A stretch of DNA of 8,883 bases from contig CAMGAL010000074.1 of NCBI GenBank assembly GCA_946007445.1, positions 1 through 8,883 of the forward strand, in the 5' to 3' direction. The position numbers and the translations under genes were made by a program. Shown one piece after another: positions 1-5,903 of the stretch (positions are counted from its first letter, which is position 1; each line of letters begins with the position of its first letter). Source of the stretch: an uncultured Mediterranea sp. (GTDB taxonomy: Bacteria; Bacteroidota; Bacteroidia; Bacteroidales; Bacteroidaceae). The notes beneath the pieces were generated by a model that did no database searches, was not told where the DNA came from, and was given only the letters and a program-made list of their open reading frames with translations.

Positions 1-1299
1 AAATACCAGGCTCTGAACAACAAGCCCCAGGTCAGCATTGTGCTCGACCTGCCCTCCTCTCAGGAACTCATCTGGTTTGACCCCTCCGTGGTACAGACCG
101 TCTTAGAGAACCTGCTCTCCAATGCACAGAAGTACACCTCACAGGGCAGCGTCACCCTGCGGATACTCCACGAGGAGCATCAGGGAGTGGCCTACACCTG
201 CATCCAGGTGAGCGACACCGGCTGTGGCATCGACCCCTCGGCCTTGCCCTACATCTTCGACCGCTACTACCAGGCCTCCGGCAGGCATCAGGCTTGCGGC
301 ACCGGCATCGGCCTCTCGCTCGTACAGAGTCTGGTGCACCTGCATCAGGGAGAGATTCGGGCGGAGAGCACACCCCAAGTAGGCAGCACCTTCACCTTCT
401 GCCTGCAAACAGACTGCACCTATCCCGAAGCCCGGCATCTCGATGCGTCCGCAGGCGACGTGCCTTCACTTCCAGCTCCGGAGGGTCAAGCGGATACGTC
501 CCGCCCTGTGCTGCTGGTGGTGGACGACAATCCCGACATGTGCGACTATCTGGCCGGTTCGCTCTCGCCGTACTACGAGGTGCACATCGCCCACGACGGA
601 CAGGAGGGACTGGATGCCGTAGCCAAGTCACTGCCCGACATCATCGTGAGCGACATCATGATGCCCGTCATGGACGGCATCGAAATGACTCGCCGCCTCA
701 AAGGCGACGTGCAGACCAGCCATATCCCCATCATCCTGCTCACAGCGAAAGACACCCCATCCGACAAGGAGGAGGGCTACCAGACCGGAGCCGACTCCTA
801 CCTGACCAAACCCTTCAACATCAGCCTGCTACGTACGCGTATGGACAACCTGTTGCAGTCGCGACGTCAGTTAGCTCACCTCTTCGGCACCCATGCCGTC
901 ACCCACGCCAAAGCCGTCATCATGACCGACTCGCTCAGCCAGCTCGACCGCGACTTCCTGCAGCGCATTGATGCCCTGGTGGAAGAGCGCCTCTCGCAAG
1001 ACAAGATAGACGTCAGCTACCTGGCCGACAAGCTCTGCATGAGCAACTCCACGCTCTACCGCAAGATGAAGGTCCTCACCGGCTTATCTACCAACGAGTA
1101 TATCCGCAAACTCCGCATGAGTCACGCCGAACGGCTGCTACTCGAAGGCAAATACACGGTGTCCGAGATAGCCGACAAAGTAGGTTTCTCCAACCTCTTC
1201 TATTTCCGTCAGTGCTTCAAGGAGGAGTTCGGCTACGTGCCCACCGAGTACATCAAGCATCTGCGTGCCAAGGAGGAATCAACGTCAGAGTCCTTGTAG
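1..1299 (+). CDS. Hybrid two-component regulator, 3' part (kinase ATPase domain, receiver, AraC-type HTH)
   Basis: The reading frame is open from base 1, so this is the C-terminal 432 residues of a larger protein; the GTG at 40 is internal, not a start. Residues about 1-125 are a histidine-kinase ATP-binding domain: N box ENLLSNAQKYT (36-46), G1 box DTGCGID (72-78), F box around YIFDRYYQ (84-91), G2 box GTGIGLSL (100-107). A linker leads to a receiver domain (about 168-285) with the acidic pair D175/D176, phospho-acceptor D218 in VSDIMMP, T248 and K270 in LTKPF. An AraC-family DNA-binding domain (about 325-423) has two helix-turn-helices, near 337-361 and 387-417. All key receiver residues are present. 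In Bacteroidetes such one-chain regulators have a periplasmic sensor that binds a glycan fragment and control polysaccharide-use loci; the sensor, membrane segments and phospho-acceptor His lie outside the window. The beta-helix gene converging on it is a possible target (inference). The stop overlaps that gene by 15 bp. Confidence 0.95.
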   Translation, partial: KYQALNNKPQVSIVLDLPSSQELIWFDPSVVQTVLENLLSNAQKYTSQGSVTLRILHEEHQGVAYTCIQVSDTGCGIDPSALPYIFDRYYQASGRHQACGTGIGLSLVQSLVHLHQGEIRAESTPQVGSTFTFCLQTDCTYPEARHLDASAGDVPSLPAPEGQADTSRPVLLVVDDNPDMCDYLAGSLSPYYEVHIAHDGQEGLDAVAKSLPDIIVSDIMMPVMDGIEMTRRLKGDVQTSHIPIILLTAKDTPSDKEEGYQTGADSYLTKPFNISLLRTRMDNLLQSRRQLAHLFGTHAVTHAKAVIMTDSLSQLDRDFLQRIDALVEERLSQDKIDVSYLADKLCMSNSTLYRKMKVLTGLSTNEYIRKLRMSHAERLLLEGKYTVSEIADKVGFSNLFYFRQCFKEEFGYVPTEYIKHLRAKEESTSESL

Positions 1300-3798
1300 C
1301 GCCCACTCCACCTCCAGCTCCGTGAGCAGCGAGGCACTGGCACCGGTCGAACCGGTGTGTTGGATATGGATGCCACCAAAGGGATTGTCGGGCACAGCGG
1401 CCTCCAGGTGTGCCTCAGTGGAGAGACCGGCCCGATGGAGAGGCGGCAGAGGCAGGTCGTTGGTGGCGGTGGCCGTCAGGCGACCGGCCTCGTAACGGAG
1501 CTCCAATCTGCACCCTTGGCGGTAGCAGATGGCCGTGACGGGGTCGGTGAGTGGTGTGACGCGGCCCTGCTCATAGCGCACCAGCAGGAAGTCGACCGCA
1601 CGGTCTTGCTTCGGCGTGCGGATGATGCGCAATCCGTAGCCCGTCAGCGTGCGGGTGTCAAACTTCAGACACACATCCAAGTATTGTCCCGTAGCACTGC
1701 CGAAACCCTGTCCGGCACTCTTGCAAGGGTCAACCCGAAGCATCAGGCGCATGTCGCCATAGCGTCCCTCCACCGGTGTATAGCGCAACCGGGCCCCCTT
1801 CACGGCTTGCTGCAAGCCTCGGGATTGGGCGGCTCCGTCCATGCCCGGTCCGTAGAACCAGGGGGCGCGGAGCGTATCGGGTATCCAGTTAAACTCCTGC
1901 GTATCAAGTGGTTTATATACATCTACGGTCCAGCATCCGGGTCGAAGGAGCGGTTGTCGGTCGGCCGGGAAGGTGCGGAAGTCGGTATGCAGACTCAGGG
2001 CTGTAGCAACGGCCATGCCTCGGATGGGCTTTCGGGTGAGGACTCGGGCCGGCTCGCCCATCAGGCTGCAGCTATGGCGGGGAGCCACGGAGGCCATCAG
2101 GTAGTAGCCATTATCGGCTGCAGTGAGGCGGTAGCAACGTTCCGGCTCCCCTCCCCGCGTCACGGCCACGGCAATAGCATCGCTTCCCGAAGGGTCTGAG
2201 CAGCGATACCAGGTGATGTCCGAGCGGTCGGCATGGCCCTCCAAGGCCAAGTCATAGAGCACGGCCAGCAGGTCGCCCCGTCGCTGCAGGCGGGGCAGGC
2301 GGGTGAATTGGGGGGCCGCCAGCTGTCGGGGGCGCACCCGCAGCACGCAGGCTCCTTGCAGCCCCTCGTCGGTCGAGGCGGTGAGGCACACCTCCTGCTC
2401 CTCGTCGCCCTGCACGATGCCCTTCACCAGGCATGCGCCACCCGTTTGCGGAGTCAGCTCCACCACCCCTTGGGGTGTGGCCGTCCAGCGGATGGGGGTC
2501 GGAGTGGGTCGGGAGAAGTCGGGCTTGGTATGCGCCACCAGGGGGCGGGCCTCCACGCGGAGGGTCTCCACCTCGCTCTCCAAGCGGGCCTGGCGAAGCG
2601 ACAGGCGAAGCTGCACCGGTCGGGCCACTTGGTCTTCGGCCGAGGGGTGTTGCGACAGATAGCCGGTGGGGTCCCATCCGTCGTCGCCACGCAGCAGGTT
2701 GTAGAGGTTGTAGTCGCCCCGCTCGCCGTAGGCCTTCAGCAGCTCCTTGCCCTCCAGTTCGACCGTCTGCAGGGGATGGTCGGCCTGCACGAAGAGCGGC
2801 TTGCCGTTGAGTGTGAGGTGGTATTGGTAGCTGCGCAGGTCGTCGGTCGCATCCTGTGTCCAGCCCACGAAGAGGTCGGGGTCGTCGCTGGTCCAACGGC
2901 ACTCCACCATGCTCACGGGGCTGCCCGACTTCACCAGATACTGCCTGCCGTGAGTGCGGCTATGCAGGTCGCAGTCCAGGAAGACGGCTCCCGTGCCCTG
3001 CGTCACATAGAACGGCTTGCCGCTGAAGAGGGTGAAGCGGCAGCGCAGATAGACGCCCGTGTCGCACAGCGCATCGTCGGTACACTCGAAATAGCACTCC
3101 TCGAAGAGCACCCGGCGGGCTCCCGCGAAGGGGCAGAGGTTCAGCCGGCTGATGAAGCGACAGCGACGAGCCACGTAGCGGTCGCCCTCGCAGAGGATGA
3201 GCTGGGCCTGCACGATGGCCTCCTCGCGCTTGGGGCGGCTCAGCGAGGGGTCGGGGCGGTAATCCAGATCGACGTTGCAGTAGTTGCCGAAGGTCAGGTT
3301 CTCCACGGTGATGTCGCTGCCGGTGAGGTGAAACATCGTGAAGTTTCCCTCGGCACCCTGCGTCTGTCCGCGGTTGCAGGCCACGATGGTCTCTTCGGGG
3401 CTGGTTCCTGTGCCATAGAGATGCAGGTGGTTGAGCCTCAGCTTCATACCGAAGGGGGCATTCTCGCCGGGCAGGGGGCGACGGATGGCGGGATCGTCGG
3501 GGTCGTCTATCCAGTAGACCGAGGGGGCCACCCGGATGTGCAGCGGATCGTCGGCGCTATAGTCTTGCTCGGCCTGCAGCTTCTCGGCAGCCAGCAGGGC
3601 ATCGCGCAACTCGGCGAAGAGGTAGGGCGAGTCGGGCGCCTCGGCAGCCGCCCGGCGGTCCACGATCAGGTGATGGCTGTCAGCCTCCAGCGGCTGGTGT
3701 TGTGCCGAGGCAGTCAGCGTCAGCAGGCAGAGGAGGCAAATCCGGAGGGCTTTGAGCCACATCCCGCAATCAGGGTCAGGGAGTATGTGTCGTTTCAT
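1285..3798 (-). CDS. Exported right-handed beta-helix protein, pectinesterase-like N-terminal half with Ig-like and lectin-like C-terminal modules
   Basis: An 837-residue secreted protein, exact activity unknown. Residues 1-32 form a signal peptide: a charged start, the hydrophobic run ALRICLLCLLTLTA, then ASA|Q. Residues about 36-390 look like a right-handed beta-helix. A cysteine ladder repeats every 18-24 residues (C213, C235, C253, C276, C300, in contexts such as RRCRF, EECYF, LRCRF), and ITVENLTFGN (163-172) is typical of pectin-esterase/lyase helices. TDDAL (240-244) followed by GKPFYVTQGTGAVFLDCDL (260-278) resembles the pectinesterase active-site strands, but the usual Asp of the DFIFG motif is not seen, so catalysis is uncertain. 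Residues about 395-490 resemble a Big2-like Ig fold and about 500-592 a second Ig-like module. The rest (about 595-837) looks like a concanavalin-type beta-sandwich. The start at 3798 sits 30 nt after a TAnnTTTG box; ATG at 3762 would give a shorter, more typical signal peptide. The 3' end overlaps the convergent regulator gene, and a role in glycan use is inferred from it. Confidence 0.85.
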   Translation of the reverse strand: MKRHILPDPDCGMWLKALRICLLCLLTLTASAQHQPLEADSHHLIVDRRAAAEAPDSPYLFAELRDALLAAEKLQAEQDYSADDPLHIRVAPSVYWIDDPDDPAIRRPLPGENAPFGMKLRLNHLHLYGTGTSPEETIVACNRGQTQGAEGNFTMFHLTGSDITVENLTFGNYCNVDLDYRPDPSLSRPKREEAIVQAQLILCEGDRYVARRCRFISRLNLCPFAGARRVLFEECYFECTDDALCDTGVYLRCRFTLFSGKPFYVTQGTGAVFLDCDLHSRTHGRQYLVKSGSPVSMVECRWTSDDPDLFVGWTQDATDDLRSYQYHLTLNGKPLFVQADHPLQTVELEGKELLKAYGERGDYNLYNLLRGDDGWDPTGYLSQHPSAEDQVARPVQLRLSLRQARLESEVETLRVEARPLVAHTKPDFSRPTPTPIRWTATPQGVVELTPQTGGACLVKGIVQGDEEQEVCLTASTDEGLQGACVLRVRPRQLAAPQFTRLPRLQRRGDLLAVLYDLALEGHADRSDITWYRCSDPSGSDAIAVAVTRGGEPERCYRLTAADNGYYLMASVAPRHSCSLMGEPARVLTRKPIRGMAVATALSLHTDFRTFPADRQPLLRPGCWTVDVYKPLDTQEFNWIPDTLRAPWFYGPGMDGAAQSRGLQQAVKGARLRYTPVEGRYGDMRLMLRVDPCKSAGQGFGSATGQYLDVCLKFDTRTLTGYGLRIIRTPKQDRAVDFLLVRYEQGRVTPLTDPVTAICYRQGCRLELRYEAGRLTATATNDLPLPPLHRAGLSTEAHLEAAVPDNPFGGIHIQHTGSTGASASLLTELEVEWALQGL
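1341..1357. other. GC-rich hairpin just past the regulator gene stop, inside the beta-helix gene
   Basis: CACCGGT (1341-1347) and ACCGGTG (1351-1357) are perfect inverted copies around the 3-nt loop CGA, 41 nt after the plus-strand stop. It could slow or help end regulator transcription, but no T-tract follows on the plus strand. The same bases encode HTGSTG in the opposite gene, so the symmetry may be chance from codon use. Confidence 0.25.
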
Positions 3799-3814
3799 GT
3801 CCGTAGGTTTTAGT

Positions 3815-3855
3815 TGTGAATGATGCCACAAATGTAGCATAAAAATTCATTCACA
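3815..3855. promoter_or_regulatory. Candidate operator: 9-bp perfect inverted repeat bracketing the leftward promoter
   Basis: TGTGAATGA at 3815-3823 is repeated in inverted orientation as TCATTCACA at 3847-3855, with a 23-bp spacer that contains the -7 box of the beta-helix gene. Half-site centres are 32 bp apart, about three helical turns, so both would face the same side of DNA. One arm covers the expected transcription start and the other lies between the -7 and -33 positions, which suits a repressor or looping regulator. The binding protein is unknown; the AraC-type domain encoded at 1-1299 is one candidate. The repeat is certain, its function inferred. Confidence 0.4.
3829..3836 (-). 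promoter_or_regulatory. Bacteroidales -7 promoter box (TACATTTG) for the beta-helix gene
   Basis: Read on the minus strand this is TACATTTG, an exact match to the Bacteroidetes TAnnTTTG -7 element, ending 30 nt before the chosen ATG at 3798. That spacing supports the 3798 start. No good TTTG -33 element stands 19-21 bp upstream (GATG is the best), so the promoter may need an activator. The match is seen; promoter activity is inferred. Confidence 0.6.
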
Positions 3856-3924
3856 CCATCGTCCATGTCGTTATTTGCACCTAAATTCGCTCTTTTGCGC
3901 TTCTCTACCCCTTCTCCCTACCAG

Positions 3925-4055
3925 CTCCCTACCAACGCCCTACCAACGCCGTTGTTTCTTCGCTGCTTCTTCGCTCAATCTGCGCTCTATAGGAACGGTG
4001 TTTGAGCGAAGGATGAGCGGAGAAACAGCGGAGTTGGTGCGGGGCAGGTACGGAG
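3925..4055. repeat. Long imperfect palindrome made of 11-bp units
   Basis: Arms 3925-3978 and 4002-4055 are inverted copies around a 23-nt centre. Of 54 opposed positions, 42 are Watson-Crick pairs, 4 are G-T and 8 mismatch; the innermost 10 (CTTCGCTCAA / TTGAGCGAAG) are perfect. Each arm is a ladder of five degenerate 11-bp units. On the left these run CTCCCTACCAA, CGCCCTACCAA, CGCCGTTGTTT, CTTCGCTGCTT, CTTCGCTCAA; the right arm read in reverse gives CTCCGTACCTG, CCCCGCACCAA, CTCCGCTGTTT, CTCCGCTCATC, CTTCGCTCAA. One further unit (TCCCTACCAGC, 3915-3925) precedes the left arm. The element lies between the two divergent promoters and so is not in the leader of either gene. It could be a non-coding mobile or REP-like repeat, a protein-binding array, or a small structured RNA gene. 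Confidence 0.75.
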
Positions 4056-4082
4056 AAAACGCAAAAACAGCTATCGGAATCG

Positions 4083-4114
4083 CTTGCAATTCTCTGTCTG
4101 ATTCGCTACCTTTG
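4083..4114 (+). promoter_or_regulatory. Bacteroidales promoter for the AAA-ATPase-like/nuclease gene
   Basis: The -7 element TACCTTTG (4107-4114) matches TAnnTTTG exactly. A -33 element CTTG (4083-4086) lies 20 bp upstream of it, the spacing expected of the Bacteroidetes primary sigma factor. The ATG at 4141 is 26 nt after the box, giving a leader of roughly 20 nt and supporting that start. The long palindrome lies just upstream and would not be in the transcript. Confidence 0.7.
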
Positions 4115-4140
4115 CCCCCAGTAACCCAAAGCAGCAGACG

Positions 4141-5883
4141 ATGGACGGAATCAAGCAGATACCCTACGGCGTGTCCGACTTCAGGTCGGTGATGGAGCAG
4201 AACCTCTACTACGTGGACAAGAGCATGTATTTGGCGGAACTGGAGAAGCAACCTCGAACACTCATTTTCATTCGCCCCCGCAGGTTCGGCAAGAGTCTGT
4301 TCATCAACATGATGCGGGCCTACTACGACAAGAGTCTGGCCGGGGAGTTCGACCGGCTGTACGGCTCATTGTGGATAGGACAACACCCCACTCCGCTGCG
4401 CAATCACTACCAGGTGCTCTATCTGGATTTTTCGCGCATCGGAGGGAACATCGACTCCTTGATAGAAGAGTTCAACAACTACTGCTGCGGCCGGCTGGAC
4501 GACTTTATCGACACCTACCGCGAGGACTATCCGGCCGAGGGAGTGGAGAAAGTCTTGCAGTCGAAGAATGCCCGCGAAAAATTCAACCTCATCAACAACA
4601 TGGCGATGAAGTACCGACTGCCGATGTACCTCTTCGTGGACGAGTACGACAATTTTACCAACACCATACTCAACGAGCAGGGCGAAGCCATGTATCATGC
4701 CATCACCCATGCCGACGGCTTCTACCGCGACCTGTTCAAGCTCTTCAAGGGAATGTACGAGCGCATCTTCCTGACGGGAGTCAGCCCCGTCACCCTTGAC
4801 GACCTGACCAGCGGCTTCAACATCGGATGGAACGTTTCGACCCAGCCGGAGCTAGACAAGGCATTGGGATTTTCTACCGAAGACGTGCGCCAGATGTTCA
4901 CCTACTACCGAGAGGTGGGAATGCTACCTGCCCGGAGCGACGTGGAGCAGATGATTGAGGAGATGCATCCCTGGTACGACAACTACTGCTTTGCCGAGGA
5001 GTGCCTGACGGACGGCAACCGCGTGTTCAACTGCGACATGGTGCTCTACTACCTACGCCACTACGTAAGCAGAGGTCAGGCACCCAAGCAGATGCTCGAC
5101 CCCAACACCAAGACAGACTACAGCAAGCTGAAGCGGCTCATACAGCTCGACCGACTGGACGGAGACCGTCGGGGCGTGCTCAGAAAAATTACCGAGGAGG
5201 GACAAATCAGAGCCGAGCTCTATACCTCCTTTTCCGCCTTGGAGATGACCAAGCCCGACGTCTTCCCCAGCCTGCTGTTCTACTACGGCATGCTCACCAT
5301 CGTAGGGACGCGGGGCTCACAACTCATCTTGGGCATCCCCAACAACAATGTCCGCAAACAATACTACAACTACCTGCTGGAGAACTACGACCAGGCCTGC
5401 CAGGTGCGCACCTCCCTGCTGAGCAGCGGATTCACCGACATGGCCTTCGACGGCCGCTGGCGCGAGACGTTGCAGTACATGGCCGACTGCTACAAGCACC
5501 TCTCCTCCGTGCGCGACTCGATAGAGGGCGCGCGCAACATCCAGGGCTTCTTTCTGGCCTACCTCAACCTGAACGACTACTACCTCACCGCCCCCGAAGT
5601 GGAGCTGCAGCACGGCTATTGCGACTTCTTCCTGCTGCCCAACCTGACGCACTATCAGTCGAGCCATAGCTACATACTCGAAATCAAGTACTTGCCCAAG
5701 AAGGAGTATGCCGAAAAGGCCGAATCCCAGTGGCAGGAAGCCGTCCGTCAGATTCAGGGCTATGCCCGCGCCCCCAAGGTGGAGCTACTCCGGCAAGGCA
5801 CGCAGCTACACCTGATTGTGATGCAGTTCTGCGGTTGGGAACTGGCACGGATGGAGGAGGTAGAGGCTTCAAGACAGATATAG
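4141..5883 (+). CDS. AAA-ATPase-like protein with C-terminal PD-(D/E)XK nuclease-superfamily domain
   Basis: A 580-residue cytoplasmic protein with no signal peptide or membrane segment. The N-terminal part (about 6-285) fits the predicted AAA-ATPase-like family (Pfam PF09820 type): the opening IPYGVSDF and YYVDKSMY, a divergent Walker A in IRPRRFGKSLF (44-54), a Walker B in PMYLFVDEYD (161-170, D167/E168), and FLTGVSPVT (210-218) as a sensor-like strand. The C-terminal part (about 400-560) fits the PD-(D/E)XK domain usually fused to it (PF08011 type): D495 in GYCDFF, E514 and K516 in ILEIKY, then a helix with QIQGY (537-541). Catalytic residues of both domains appear intact and the length is normal. 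Bacteroidales genomes often carry many paralogues. Their role is not established; nucleic-acid cleavage or remodelling is inferred from fold alone. It has its own promoter at 4083-4114, and the lipoprotein gene follows 20 bp after the stop. Confidence 0.92.
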   Translation: MDGIKQIPYGVSDFRSVMEQNLYYVDKSMYLAELEKQPRTLIFIRPRRFGKSLFINMMRAYYDKSLAGEFDRLYGSLWIGQHPTPLRNHYQVLYLDFSRIGGNIDSLIEEFNNYCCGRLDDFIDTYREDYPAEGVEKVLQSKNAREKFNLINNMAMKYRLPMYLFVDEYDNFTNTILNEQGEAMYHAITHADGFYRDLFKLFKGMYERIFLTGVSPVTLDDLTSGFNIGWNVSTQPELDKALGFSTEDVRQMFTYYREVGMLPARSDVEQMIEEMHPWYDNYCFAEECLTDGNRVFNCDMVLYYLRHYVSRGQAPKQMLDPNTKTDYSKLKRLIQLDRLDGDRRGVLRKITEEGQIRAELYTSFSALEMTKPDVFPSLLFYYGMLTIVGTRGSQLILGIPNNNVRKQYYNYLLENYDQACQVRTSLLSSGFTDMAFDGRWRETLQYMADCYKHLSSVRDSIEGARNIQGFFLAYLNLNDYYLTAPEVELQHGYCDFFLLPNLTHYQSSHSYILEIKYLPKKEYAEKAESQWQEAVRQIQGYARAPKVELLRQGTQLHLIVMQFCGWELARMEEVEASRQI

Positions 5884-5903
5884 TAATACCCTAATTTACA
5901 CCC

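Noticed and set aside
40..42. GTG as the start of the regulator gene
   Set aside because: The frame is open to base 1 and residues on both sides belong to the kinase ATP-binding domain, so this is an internal codon of a gene cut by the window edge.
2233..3813. Plus-strand open frame of 526 codons across the beta-helix gene, with another (1357-2199) further left
   Set aside because: It is in codon register with the real minus-strand gene. Stops in that antisense frame arise only from TTA, CTA and TCA codons, which G+C-rich genes avoid. Its translation is low-complexity (rich in Gly, Ala, Gln, Val, His) with no family motif.
3901..3947. Possible CRISPR array from the repeated CCCTACCA units
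   Set aside because: The units are 11 bp, directly abutting and degenerate, with no unique spacers and no cas genes nearby.
3875..4251. Small frames on both strands over the divergent intergenic region (3875-4192 plus, 3940-4251 minus)
   Set aside because: They cross the long palindrome, the promoter and the first codons of the ATPase gene, and their translations match no family.
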